Source: Symbiodinium natans
Taxonomy: Eukaryota; Sar; Dinophyceae; Suessiales; Symbiodiniaceae
Length of the DNA stretch: 40,604 bases
Assembly (NCBI GenBank): GCA_905221605.1
Contig: CAJNDS010002332.1
Span: 446,001-486,604, forward strand
Direction: 5' to 3'
Below, in pieces: positions 18,650 to 28,896 of the stretch (positions within the stretch are counted from its first letter, which is position 1; every line of letters starts with the position of its first letter). The notes beneath the pieces were generated by a model. That model searched no databases and had not been told where the DNA came from. It was given only the letters and a program-made list of their open reading frames with translations. The position numbers were made by a program, and so were the translations under genes.

Positions 18650-18857
18650 TTATTTGAACGGTCTGGCTGTTGGAGGAATGAATTTATTTGAATAATTACA
18701 TTCGGGAGGAATGAATTTATTTGAATAATTACATTCGGTAGGCCCCAAATATAATTTAAATAATTTAAACAGTTTAATTATTTAAAATATTTTGGGGCCT
18801 CAAGAATTTAATTATTCAAATAAATTCATTCCTCCAACAGCCAGACCATTTAAATAA
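18650..18857. repeat. Long hairpin, arms about 45-50 bp
   Basis: GGTCTGGCTGTTGGAGGAAT followed by GAATTTATTTGAATAATTA (left, 18660-18698) is the reverse complement of the right arm (18803-18847) ending in ATTCCTCCAACAGCCAGACC. Part of the left arm is repeated again inside the loop (18706-18735). A foldback transposon remnant is likely. Confidence 0.7.
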
Positions 18858-19079
18858 TTTCAATAATTTATATAATTCACATGATTTAAATAATTTCATT
18901 ATTCCTTTTTCCGCCTCATCCCCGCACCCCTTCGCAAGCAAACGAATTCCAAGCCCTCACAGGGGACATACTTCATCAGGGACGCGGGAGAGTTTGAAGT
19001 GAAGAAGTCTCGTTAAATAGCTTAATTCGTTGAAGTAATGGGGTTGTTTTACATGAGTATCACTTCCGTGAATAAATTA

Positions 19080-22000
19080 TTTAAACTATTTAAAGTATTT
19101 AATTTATAAAGCTTCCTTCTACACTTGAGCAAACCAGGCTTTATAAACTGTATAAATTTCATAAATCTTATAAAAAAAATTTAAATTTCACCTTAAAGGG
19201 TAAGATGTGTAAAATTTATACAACTTATAAAGCAAAATTGGGTTTCAGGCGTCCCGGGAAACTGTAAAATTCATAAAACTTATAAACTTTCTTAAATGTA
19301 TAAGTTTATAAAATTTATAAAGCTTCCTTCTACACTTGAGCAAACCAGGCTTTATAAGTTATAAAATTTCACCTTAAGAGTAACATTTATAGAATTTATA
19401 AAATTTATAAAGTTTTGGGTTCAGGCGTCCCCGGAAACCTTAAAATTGATAAAATTTATAAAAAATTTTTTAAAGTATATAAAATTTATAAAGCTTCCTT
19501 CTAACCTTGAGCAAACCAGGCTTTATAAATTTTATAAATTTGAAAAATTTCACCTTAAGGGTAAAATTTATAAAAATTATAAAGTTTTGGGTTTCAGGCG
19601 TCCCGGGAAACCTTTAAAATTTATAAAATTTAGGAAATTTGTAAAATCTATAAAATTTATAAATTTTATAAAGTTTTGGATTCAGGCGTCCCGGGAAACC
19701 TTTAAAATTTATAAAATTTATAAAATTTATAAAATTTATAAAACTTATAAAATTTATATAGTTTATAAAGCTTCCTTCTAAACTTAAGCAAACCAGGCTT
19801 TATAAATTTTATAAATTTTACCCTCAAGGTGAAATTTATAAAATTTATAAAGCCTGGTTTGCTCAAGTTTAGAAGGAAGCTTTATAAATTTTATAAAGTT
19901 TATAAATTTCACCTTAAGGGTAAAATTTATAAAATTTATGAAAATTTATAAAGTTTTGGGTTCAGGCGCCCCGGGAAACCTTTCAAATTTATAAAATTTA
20001 TAAAATTTATAAAATTTATAAAGCTTCCTTCTAAACATGAGCAAACCAGGCTTTATAAATTTTTATAAATTTTATAAATTTCCACTTAAAGGGTAAAATT
20101 TATAAGATTTATAAAATTTATCAAGTTTTGGGTTCAGGCGCCCCGGGAAACCTTTAAAATTTATAAAATTTATAAAATCTATAAAGCTTCCTTCTAAACT
20201 TAAGCAAACCAGGCTTTATAAATTCTATAAATTTTATAAATTTCGCCTTAAGGGTAAAATTTATAAAATTTATAAAGTTTATAAAGTTTTGGGTTCAGGC
20301 GTCCCGGGAAACCTTTCAAATTTATAAAATTTATAACGTTTATAAAATTTATAAAGCTTCCTTCTAAACTTAAGCAAACCAGGCTTTATAAATTTTATAA
20401 ATTTTATAAATTTCACCTTAAGGGTAAAATTTATAAAATTTATAAAGTTTTGGGTTCAGGCGTCCCGGGAAACCTTTAAAATTTATAAAATTTAGAAAAT
20501 TTATTAAATATATAAAACCTATAAAATTTATAAAGCTTCCTTCTAAACTTGAGCAAACCAGGCTTTATAAATTTTATAAATTTCACCTTAAAGGGTAAAA
20601 TTTATAAAATTTATAAAGTTTTGGGTTCAGGCGCCCCGGGAAACCTTTAAAATTTCTAAAATTTATAAAAATTATAAATTTATAAAATTTAAAAAATTAA
20701 TAAAATTTATAAAGCTTCCTTCTAAACTTAAGCAAACCAGGCTTTATAAATTTATAAATTTTATAAATTTTTCCCTTAAGGTGAAATTTATAAAATTTAT
20801 AAAATTTAGAAGCCTGGTTTGCTCAAGTTTAGAAGGAAGCTTTTCAAATTTTATAAATTTTATACATTTTATAAAATGAATAAATTTTAAAGGTTTCCCG
20901 GGGCGCCTGAACCCAAAACCTTATAAATTTTATAAATTTTTATAAATTTTACCCTTTAAGGTGAAATTTATAAAAATTATAGAATTTATAAAGCCCCTTT
21001 CAAATTTATAAAATTTATAAAATTTATAAAATTTATAAAGCTTCCTTCTAAACTTGAGCAAACCAGGCTTTATAAATTTTATAAATTTTATAAATTTCAC
21101 CTTAAAGGGTAAAATTTATAAAATTTATAAAATTTATAAAGTTTTGGGTTCAGGCGTCCCGGGAAACCTGTAAAATTTGTAAAATTTATAAAATTTATAA
21201 AATTTATAAAGCTTCCTTCTAAACTTAAGCAAACCAGGCTTTATAAATTTTATAAATTTTGCCCTTAAGGTGAAATTTATAAAATTTATAACGCCTGGTT
21301 TGCTCAAGTTTAGAAGGAAGCTTTATAAATTTTATAAATTTTATAAATTTCACCTTAAAGGGTAAAATTTATAAAAATTTATAAAGTTTTGGGTTCAGGC
21401 GTCCCGGGAAACCTTTAAAATTTATAAAATTTATCAAATTGATAAAATTTATAAAATTTATAAAATTTATAAAGCTTCCTTCTAAACTTAAGCAAACCAG
21501 GCTTTATAAATTTTATAAATTTGAAAAATTTCACCTTAAGGTTAAATTTTTAAAATTTATAAAGTTTTGGGTTCAGGCGTCCCGGGAAACCTTTAAAATT
21601 TATAAAATTTATAAAATTTATAAAATTTTTAAAATTTATAAAATTTATAAAGCTTCCTTCTAAACTTGAGCAAACCAGGCTTTATAAATTCTATAATTTT
21701 TATAAATTTCACCTTAAAGGGTAAAATTTATAAAATTTATAAAATTTATAAGGTTTTGGGTTCAGGCGCCCCGGGAAACCTTTAAAATTTATTCAATTTA
21801 TAAAATTTATAAAATTTATAAAATTTGAAAAGCTTCCTTCTAAACTTGAGCAAACCAGGCTTTTAAATTTTATAAATTTTTTAAATTTCACCTTAAGGGT
21901 AAAAATTATAAAATTTATAAATTTATAAAGCCTGGTTTGCTTAAGTTTAGAAGGAAGCTTTATAAATTTTATAAATTTTTTAAATTTTATAAATTTTATA

Positions 22001-23115
22001 ATTTTTATAAATTTTATAAATTTTAAAGGTCTCCCGGGGCGCCTGAACCCAAAACTTTATAAATTTTATAAATTTTACCCTTTAAGGTGAAATTTATAAA
22101 ATTTATAAAGCCTGGTTTGCTCAAGTTTAGAAGGAAGCTTTATAAATTTTATAATTTTTAAAAAAAAATTTTATAAATTTTAAAGGTTTCCCGGGACGCC
22201 TGAACCCAAAACTTTATAAATTTTATAAATTTTATAAATTTTAGAAATTTTATAAATTTCACCCTAAGGGTAAAATTTATAAAATTTATAAAGCCTGGTT
22301 TGCTCAAGTTTAGAAGGAAGCTTTATAAATTTTATAAATTTTATAAATTTTATAGGTTTCCCGGGACGCCTGAACCCAAAACTGTATAATTTTATAAATT
22401 TTATAAATTTGACCCTTTAAGGTGAAATTTATAAAATTTTTAAAGCCTGGTTTGCTCAAGTTTAGAAGGAAGCTTTATAAATATTATACATTTTATAAAT
22501 TTTAAAGGTTTCCCGGGACGCCTGAACCCAAAACTTAATAAACTTTATAAATTTTATAAATTTTACCCTTAAGGTGAAATTTATAAATTTCTAAAATTTG
22601 TAAAGCCTGGTTTGCTTAAGTTTAGAAGGAAGCTTTGTAAATTTTTATAAATTTTATAAATTTTATAAATTTGTATAAATTTTATAAATTTTAAAGGTTT
22701 CCCGGGACGCCTGAACCCAAAACTTTATAAATTTTATAAATTTTACCCTTTAAGGTGAAATTTATAAAATTTATAAAATTGATAAAATTTGTAAAAATTT
22801 ATAAAGCCTGGTTTGCTCAAGTTTAGAAGGAAGCTTTATAAATTTTTTAAATTTTATAAATTTTATAAATTTTATAATTTTTATAAATTTTATAAATTTT
22901 ATAAATTTTATAAATTTTAAAGGTTTCCCTGGACGCCTGAACCCAAAACTTTATAAATTTTATAAATTTTATAAATTTTTCCCTTAAGGTGAAATTTATA
23001 AAATTTATAAAATCTATAAAGCCTCGTTTGCTCATGTTTAGAAGGAAGCTTTATAAATTTTATAAATTTTATAGATTTTGCCTTAAGAGTAAAATTTATA
23101 AAACTTAAAAAGTTT
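19080..23115. repeat. 4-kb AT-rich satellite with three GC-richer boxes, switching orientation
   Basis: The unit is about 163-180 bp with three conserved boxes spaced by a 9-mer repeat (TTATAAAAT). Box A: GCTTCCTTCTAAACTTGAGC followed by AAACCAGGC. Box B: CACCTTAAGGGT. Box C: TTTTGGGTTCAGGCGTCCCG followed by GGAAACC, with a CCCGGG palindrome. Box A reads forward at about 19111, 19321, 19492, 19770, 20022, 20185, 20356, 20535, 20713, 21040, 21211, 21473, 21652 and 21832. It reads in reverse at about 19852, 20812, 21293, 21930, 22108, 22293, 22445, 22605, 22805 and 23020. Everything after about 21.9 kb is reversed. Lys/Phe/Ile-rich frames across it are artefacts. Confidence 0.93.
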
Positions 23116-23144
23116 ATTTCTTAAACATTTTAATTATAGATACC

Positions 23145-23172
23145 TATAAGTATATATATATATATATATAGA
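23145..23172. repeat. TA dinucleotide run
   Basis: An uninterrupted TA run borders the satellite on its right side, followed by AGAGACATACAG and a return to balanced base composition. Confidence 0.85.
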
Positions 23173-23261
23173 GACATACAGAAGGGGATTTCCCACACTA
23201 TACATAGAGGTCCTACGTACATAGCCCCTATACCCTAAGCCCCCCCCCAACAGGGTTTCAG

Positions 23262-23336
23262 AAGTCCCTTTGCCAGGCAGTGGAGCGCTTGGAGCGTGCC
23301 ATCCGTTCCCGTTCCTGGGAGCCAATGTTCGGGCGG
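23262..23336 (+). CDS. Candidate exon, 25 residues, helical
   Basis: An acceptor, CAGGGTTTCAG, ends at 23261 and a GT follows at 23337, giving 75 bases in phase 0. The frame reads KSLCQAVERLERAIRSRSWE then PMFGR, which has the heptad look of a coiled coil. It is the first exon candidate after the satellite. Function unknown. Confidence 0.4.
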
Positions 23337-24224
23337 GTTCGAAAACTAATTGAGGTCTGGGTTTTGGGCTGTAGGTTTATGATATTTTGGGTTGTTGTGC
23401 AGGGTTTGTCGTGCGGGACTTGGTGTGAAAAATGGCTGCCCAGGTTGGACAGCAAAACTACGGGTTTAGTGCTGGCTTGTTCAGATGGCCCTGGGACGTT
23501 GTGACGTGTTCATAATCCCAGGATGAGCATGCGAGGGACAGGAAGACACACTCAACGCAATCGCCTAAATCGTGTTCTCAAATCATCGTAAGTAATAAGC
23601 CCCCTCCTTGCATGCACGCGGCTCCAGATGCCGAGGCTCCACCAGCCCAGCGCCGCTGGTCATCCACCAGCCGCAGCTTCCACGCACACACTCGCAGGCA
23701 GCTTCCAAGTTCCAAGTTCGTTTTGGGCCTGAAGGGTGTTCATAGGGGAATGGGCCACAATCCCCAACTCAGGCCTCGAACATCCGGCAAACGCAAACGC
23801 TCTCTGGGATGATCTCATGTTGGGACCACTGAGCGCATGCCGGTATGAGCCGAAGAGCACCTCTCAGCCTCAAACTCCTGACTCCCGGAACCCTCGCGCA
23901 TGTGGCCACGCTCCGCCACGCTCTCGGCTGCCACCTCCAGAACGGCCCATCGCCAACATTTCACATCCTGCAGGGTGTTTTAATTATGGTTTTCCGCAAC
24001 AGCAACAATCACTGAATCATCTTACCGAAGCAGTCATATGCTGACTGCGATCGACAGGCACGCACACCTGACGCATCGCCAACACGGCGATCCCAGGTGC
24101 TTTGGCAAGCAAATACTTGCAATGTCCATTGCCTGGTGTGCTTTGGACTTTGACGAAGTATTCAAACTCCCGGACCGAACCTGCACGAGCTACAGTAAAC
24201 CCTCGAACCCCTGTATCTCTGCAG

Positions 24225-24308
24225 GGTACCTGGCTGCTTTTGGCCCAGGCCAATGTGGATGCCGAGACTGTCGAGGAAGCGAAACCCGAGTTGATTGCAA
24301 AGGAGCGA
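24225..24308 (+). CDS. Candidate exon, 28 residues
   Basis: The acceptor TGTATCTCTGCAG ends at 24224. The frame reads GTWLLLAQANVDAETVEEAK then PELIAKER, followed by GTGCTT at 24309 in phase 0. If that donor is not used the frame ends in TAG at 24336-24338. The alternating acidic and hydrophobic residues suggest a helix. A second frame across the same bases is also open and Cys-rich, so the frame is not certain. Confidence 0.35.
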
Positions 24309-24438
24309 GTGCTTTGTCTTGGGCGTTGCTTTATATAGTTGCTACAGTTGCTCACCTAGACAGAATTCTCAACGTGTGCCCCGAGAGCCACTGTTGATCA
24401 AGTAAGGACAGCCTCGAACCCATGAACCCACAACATAG

Positions 24439-24530
24439 GAGCCCGTGCCTGCGCCCGTGCCTGAAAGCACGGCACCGGAGTCTGAGTCGGAGCTGCTGCC
24501 GCGGGGATGCATGGAGAATTTCAAGGAGGG
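24439..24530 (+). CDS. Candidate exon, Pro/Glu/Ser-rich
   Basis: After ACAACATAG the frame gives EPVPAPVPESTAPESESELL then PRGCMENFKEG. GTAGGC at 24531 could be the donor; otherwise TAG at 24532-24534 ends it. The PVPAPVPES repeat-like stretch suggests a flexible linker. GC-rich third codon positions support coding. Confidence 0.42.
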
Positions 24531-24671
24531 GTAGGCGCCGTGCTGAAGGTTTGGGCGCTTTTGCAGTTGAGTCTCAGTAAGTTTTGATACAGGGCCTGTC
24601 TATGTAGCGATTCAGCGCGGGGGGCACATGTCGATTGCCTGAGCTTCCTGGACCCTTCCAGTTGGACATAG

Positions 24672-24743
24672 TTGAATGTTCGAGCCACTCTGCCAAGGAA
24701 ACGCTTGGAGAAGGCAAACTCGGCTGCTGAAGATCTGTGGCAG
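24672..24743 (+). CDS. Candidate exon, 24 residues
   Basis: Between an acceptor ending TTGGACATAG and a donor-like GTCTGC, 72 bases in phase 0. The frame reads LNVRATLPRKRLEKANSAAE then DLWQ. Its TAG acceptor would be an in-frame stop if the exon began earlier. A 98-codon minus-strand frame overlaps it. Confidence 0.35.
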
Positions 24744-24800
24744 GTCTGCACGCAGCATTGAGGGTTTCGAGATGTCTCGGGTCCGGCGTTTCCGGCGAGG

Positions 24801-24983
24801 TTGAGACTCGATGGCATAGGCGAGGCTACACGTGTCTTCCATCCTTCTTTACTCGTCTTCTTGAGCTACTCATCAGACGTGCGATTGTTCCCCGAGTTTA
24901 AAGTCCTTGCACAGCGTGGCCCTTTGGCGTGGGCCGAACATGCACAGAGTAAAGGAAGCGGCCCAAAACAACCAAAACTGTGA
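24801..24983 (+). CDS. Candidate exon, 60 residues
   Basis: Open from ATRVFHPSLLVFLSYSSDVR through LFPEFKVLAQRGPLAWAEHA to TGA at 24981-24983. A pyrimidine-rich acceptor (CTCGTCTTCTTGAG) inside it at about 24865 may mark the true start, and GTAAAG after CACAGA (24951) may be the donor. Reads like a folded protein, but no family is recognised. Confidence 0.35.
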   Translation: MRLDGIGEATRVFHPSLLVFLSYSSDVRLFPEFKVLAQRGPLAWAEHAQSKGSGPKQPKL

Positions 24984-24989
24984 CTCCAG

Positions 24990-25060
24990 CCTTTCCGACA
25001 TGCCTCAGACGGGATGCCAGTGTGCGAATTGGGTAACCTGCAGATGTCTGTTCACAAGAG
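24990..25060 (+). CDS. Candidate exon, Cys-rich, GTAAGG donor
   Basis: From the acceptor GTGACTCCAG to a strong donor, GTAAGG, at 25061. The frame reads LSDMPQTGCQCANWVTCRCL then FTR. The C-x-C and C-x-C pairs suggest a small disulphide or metal site. It ends with one base of a split codon. Confidence 0.38.
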
Positions 25061-25084
25061 GTAAGGCAGAGCTGTTGCGGATAG

Positions 25085-25213
25085 CCTGGCCCAAGCCCAG
25101 GGTTTTGTAACTTTACCATACAAGCCCAGTTTCTGCAATGCGCATGTGACATCAGTGCAATCCAGGAGCAGCATCGACTGGAGATCTCCTGCGAGGCGTC
25201 CGGGCTGTGCTGA
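25085..25213 (+). CDS. Candidate exon, 42 residues
   Basis: After GCGGATAG the frame gives PGPSPGFCNFTIQAQFLQCA then CDISAIQEQHRLEISCEASG and ends in TGA at 25211-25213. Four Cys and a helical stretch. The minus strand is open for 124 codons over the same bases, so the strand is not beyond doubt. Confidence 0.33.
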   Translation, partial: PGPSPGFCNFTIQAQFLQCACDISAIQEQHRLEISCEASGLC

Positions 25214-25425
25214 CAGGTTCCTCCCTGCCCGCCACGAAAACAGAATCCTAAACCCGAAACCCTAAACCACATCTGCTGAAGATTGGCGGCCTTGCTTGAA
25301 TGATGCGACAGTCACTTTCATTCAGTCTTGATTGAGACCTCACAGGTTGCCAGAAGCCTTGGCTGCTCAGCTGCCCTAGTGTCGTGGGGCGTTCATTCCC
25401 GTTCAGGAGTTGCTTCTTGGAGCAG

Positions 25426-25495
25426 GAAGTCCAAGTCTCACTTTGACTCTGACACCCATCGTCCCAAGCCTGCAGCCCAAAAAAGAACTCCAGAG
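25426..25495 (+). CDS. Candidate exon, basic
   Basis: The acceptor GCTTCTTGGAGCAG ends at 25425 and GTAGAC begins at 25496. The frame reads KSKSHFDSDTHRPKPAAQKR then TPE. Strongly hydrophilic; could be a linker. If not spliced, the frame continues with VDPKLVRPRKK into a G run. Confidence 0.36.
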
Positions 25496-25572
25496 GTAGA
25501 CCCGAAACTTGTCCGACCCCGGAAAAAGGGGGGGGGGAGCGCTCAAAGCCCACATAACCCCCCCTAGATCAG

Positions 25573-25661
25573 GCTGCGTGAAGGCCGAGGCCGAGATCTT
25601 TCTGGCACAGGCCGACTTGGGTCCAGCGTTTGTGAGCCCGCAAGCTAGCACGAGAGAATGA
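25573..25661 (+). CDS. Candidate last exon, 28 residues
   Basis: After CCTAGATCAG the frame reads CVKAEAEIFLAQADLGPAFV then SPQASTRE and ends in TGA at 25659-25661. It reads like coding sequence of good third-position GC content. It may end the gene represented by exons from 23262 on. Confidence 0.37.
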
Positions 25662-26121
25662 GAGAGAGAGCGGGGTTTAGCAAGTCCCTGAAGTGTGCAG
25701 TTCTAATACGTCGTTCATCATCTCACCTTCACTTGAAACACACGCGCGTGCTCAGTGTCTATGTCGACGCCACGTTGACATATATATATATATGTATGAA
25801 TATCAGAGATTTTGTGTGTGTGTGTGTATGTATGTGGCACGTGCGTGCCTTGGTGTTGGGTTGTCCCGTGCAGCCTCCTGTCTTGGCTTGTCAATTTAGA
25901 CCTGTTCGTGGCTGACCCAAGTCTTTTGTCACCACCGGCCGGGATTGCTAGGACAAGACGAGAGCACCAATAGAAATTGCACGTTTAGCTTTCTTGCATT
26001 ATTGGTTTATGTCGATCGTCTGCCTCTTCACGTCCAAACAGTTTTGGGCTTCAGGCTTCAAAGGGTGGGGCCTGAACATCCGAACTCCGTTCTCCTACTT
26101 TGCGTGTTTGCGTGGAGATAT

Positions 26122-26225
26122 GGGGGTTTACGAAAATAGGGGACCCCCACTACAGATCCCCAAATAGTAGGATCCCCTTGGCCCCAGTGAGGTACCCTAA
26201 GGTACCCCTAATTTCCGAAACCCCC
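26122..26225 (+). mobile_element. MITE-like element, copy 1
   Basis: Starts GGGGGTTTACGAAAATAGGG and ends CCTAATTTCCGAAACCCCC, so the ends are imperfect inverted repeats of about 19 bases. Inside lie CCCCAAATAGTAGGATCCCC and GGTACCCCTAA. The same layout recurs at 32296, 32752, 35535, 39350 and 39721. It carries no coding sequence and lies 15 bases before the exon at 26241. Confidence 0.7.
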
Positions 26226-26240
26226 AAAAGTGCCTGGCAG

Positions 26241-26355
26241 GTAGCCGAGCTGCGCTGCCGAGCCGAGCTGCACTCGGCCGCGCAGGAGCGCCTGGGCCAG
26301 CTGCGGGCTGCGGCCAAAGCTGCCGGGCGCTCGGGGGGAGAAAAACGCTGGGTGT
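26241..26355 (+). CDS. Candidate exon, coiled-coil-like
   Basis: The acceptor AGTGCCTGGCAG ends at 26240, just after a MITE-like element. The frame reads VAELRCRAELHSAAQERLGQ then LRAAAKAAGRSGGEKRW. Leu and Ala in helical spacing suggest a coiled coil. GC content jumps compared with the flanks. Donors GTGTGT (26352) or GTTTCT (26356) are possible; the latter leaves one base and fits the next exon. Confidence 0.47.
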
Positions 26356-26420
26356 GTTTCTGAGCTGTGAGAATGGGGGCATGGGAAGATGATCTGCGGC
26401 CTTGCTTCATAACCTTCCAG

Positions 26421-26656
26421 ACCCAGAGACCACACTGGACCCTACCCCAAGACCGATCCGAAGCTCTCAAGCACAAGCCGCCCAGGTCGCAGCTCCGGCC
26501 AAACCGGAAGACCTGGAGTCCCATCCCAAGTCAACCCTGACGTCATGTTCACATGTGGAGAATCAGGGTCAAGAAGTGGCTGCACAAGGCCATCGAGAGA
26601 AGCAGGGAAGCCTTGCCCTAGAGCATGGTTGGGTTGAGAAGTCGCTCTTGGCTTGA
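26421..26656 (+). CDS. Candidate last exon, 78 residues
   Basis: A strong acceptor, TCATAACCTTCCAG, ends at 26420. After two bases of a split codon the frame reads PETTLDPTPRPIRSSQAQAA, then PAKPEDLESHPKSTL and GHREKQGSLALEHGWVEKSL, and ends in TGA at 26654-26656. Hydrophilic and probably flexible. It would join the coiled-coil exon at 26241 if that ends at 26355. Confidence 0.45.
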
Positions 26657-26760
26657 AGTGCCTTGCGTGGGCGAAAGTGCAATCGCTAGGCCTGAAGCCT
26701 CATGGTCCCCTCAATCTCAATGACGCAGAGCCTGAACACGCACCGAATCCCTTCCAAGGG

Positions 26761-27253
26761 AGCTAGAGGGGATGCTCTCAAAGGCTGGCTGCTTTGGGTG
26801 AGAGGGAAGGAATTGGGCGAGCGTTGGGCGCGGGTGGATTGATTGAGGGGCAGGTGGATTCGGGATCCCTTGCCCGGTTTTCACGTGCTTCGAACCAAAT
26901 TGCGGGCTTTTGGGGACGCTTGAGCTTTGGCTGCAGCATTTCGACTGAATTCCCAACGTTCTGGATACATGATGAAACAACAAGTGGTCGTGTCTTGCCC
27001 CACGCCCTAATTTGCCCGATTCGACCCCAATCGCCCAAGTCACCAACCCTGACACCGCCAACCTCGCGAAGCTCCATCGACCAATTGCAGGCTCAGAGTT
27101 CCCCTGAAGCTCTCCGATGCATGGCTTTGGAGCTTTGGGCGGCATTTGCGTGATGTCAATGAAGGGGTTTGAATGTCTGAGAAGGCAAGGACATGCAGGG
27201 ACTTGTTGGAGTTCTGTTGCGTTGGGTTTATTCCTCAGACAGTTTGTCAACAC
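26761..27253. other. Region open on both strands, coding strand unclear
   Basis: The plus strand is open for about 130 codons (26764-27153; it contains STEFPTFWIHDETT) and the minus strand for 178 codons (26717-27253, ATG start). The minus frame has few acidic residues, which suggests that it is the shadow, but I cannot decide. One of the two may be a real exon. Confidence 0.25.
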
Positions 27254-27724
27254 TACGGGGTTCTGGGTGCCGTTTGGGTAGCATAAAGCAGGTACCCCAC
27301 CTCAAATGCACAGATGGCCCCCCTACCCCCACCCACCCCCCCCCTCCCACCCGCCCTGCCAGAGGTGTTGGGGTGCATACATGAGCCTGCGTGCTACAAC
27401 AGGATCCCCAAAAGTGAAGGGATTGCTTGCAAGGGTTTAGGTAAAGCAGCTATCGGGCTTAGGCCTTTTAGGCCTCTTTGGACATCTTGAATTTAGGACT
27501 TGCAGGGATGCAGCTGACATGCGCTGCAATGACTGCTGGTATTAACACCGTAGCAGCCGCCGCTGAATCAGGCATGAAGCCAACCTGAAACTGCTGGATT
27601 GTTTTTTGGAGATTCGAGATTCTGTAATGGTACGGTGGGCGCGTGGTCAAAACTACAAGGGATCCCCATAGCAACAAGACCGACAATAGCAACACAAGCC
27701 CCCGAACACTGCACCACTGAACAG

Positions 27725-27782
27725 GACTTGCGGACGCGGTGCCGCCAGAAGGAAGCCATCCTCCGTGCAGTCTGGCTGAGAA
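27725..27782 (+). CDS. Candidate exon, basic helix, GTAAGA donor
   Basis: After ACCACTGAACAG the frame reads DLRTRCRQKEAILRAVWLR, then GTAAGA begins at 27783, leaving one base. Read through the donor, the frame stays open for 24 more codons to TGA (27851-27853), so an unspliced version is also possible. Confidence 0.4.
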
Positions 27783-28023
27783 GTAAGAATTTAGCTTGGC
27801 TTGAACGTAGAGTCCATCAGCTTCACATTCGAGGGTTTGCAAAAGCAACCTGAATCCAGGACAAGCAAAGAACAACAGGAGCGACTCCCCAACACATCAT
27901 CCCCAACTCGCTAACCAACATCATGGTTGCTGTGAGCTTTTGAGCAGGCTGGTGAAACATCGTGCTCCTATTTCTTGCTTGCCTCCCCTAGAAAAGGCTT
28001 GACCTGAAGCCATCAAGGTAAAA

Positions 28024-28182
28024 ATGGAGCACGAAGCCCGCCGGCTGCGAGGGCAAATTTTCGCCAGCATCGCTGCGCGCGCAAAAGCTGAAGCGAGACT
28101 GGCACAGGCAAGACAGGGCAAACCCTGGCACCCCAAATGGAATCCGGGCCTCGGCTGGAAGCTTGCCAGAACTAGTTGCTAG
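28024..28182 (+). CDS. Small ORF or last exon, 52 residues from ATG
   Basis: ATG at 28024 opens MEHEARRLRGQIFASIAARA, then KAEARLAQARQGKPWHPKWN and PGLGWKLARTSC, ending TAG at 28180-28182. The first half is an Ala/Arg-rich helix, the second is Trp/Pro-rich. An acceptor ending at 28009 (CTGAAG) would let it continue in phase from the exon at 27725. No family recognised. Confidence 0.43.
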   Translation: MEHEARRLRGQIFASIAARAKAEARLAQARQGKPWHPKWNPGLGWKLARTSC

Positions 28183-28234
28183 TTCTTGTAGATGAGGAAT
28201 TAAGTGCCTTATATCCCTGTCTGTATTCCTTTAA

Positions 28235-28474
28235 ATGATTTATGGGGCACCTACCTACACCCTAAACGGCAAGGCTTTTACAGGTTGTGCAGGCGTGCAT
28301 GTAGGCTTGAGACGCCGCCGTCCTAAAGCACACCCTAAACTAATACGAAAGCGTTTGCCAACTTTTAGGGGAAAGGCGGATTCTCTAATTCGATATGTAG
28401 AACATCATACAAGTCAAGTCCAGAAAAATGCCGTGAGTGTGCTGGGAAGGTGGGGGGGGTTCGTTCCATCCTGA
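28235..28474 (+). CDS. Candidate ORF, 79 residues, very basic
   Basis: Reads MIYGAPTYTLNGKAFTGCAG then VHVGLRRRRPKAHPKLIRKR and ends in TGA. The Arg/Lys-rich middle is unusual. Another plus frame over the last 90 bases (KSSPEKCRECAGKVGGVRS) is at least as protein-like, so the frame is uncertain. Confidence 0.25.
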   Translation: MIYGAPTYTLNGKAFTGCAGVHVGLRRRRPKAHPKLIRKRLPTFRGKADSLIRYVEHHTSQVQKNAVSVLGRWGGFVPS

Positions 28475-28896
28475 ACTGAACCTTCTATGAGTCTTGGGCT
28501 TTGAGCAGCCCGAGCCCCTATAAGCCCCAAGCATCTAAACATCAAGGCAACCCACCTCTGTGGACCTCCAAGCAACCATGAGCCCCCCAAGCGCCCCTAA
28601 ACCCTGCGAAAGCCCCATTGAGACTTGCGGGAGGCCCTGGCTGCAAACAAGAGCTGCTCGGGGTGCAGTCAGGGGTTGCCAGGGGGGGGAGGGGGGGGGG
28701 GGGGCGGCGTATAGTTTCTTGGCTCACGGGCTTGGTGTGGGCTTAGAGTTGGCACGGCCTCCACAACGCAAGGAGCATGCCCAAGCCAAAAAGCCTGACT
28801 GATAATTAGCTCTGGATTTTTGAGTTTTCTGGGATCCCCCTTTGACCCTGCCCCAAAAACATTGAGCCCTCGCACCCTTTCACCTTTAAAGCCCAG

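Noticed and set aside
19446-23035. Lys/Phe/Ile/Tyr-rich frames of 60-111 codons
   Set aside because: Translations of the TTATAAAAT spacers of the satellite, with box sequences in between.
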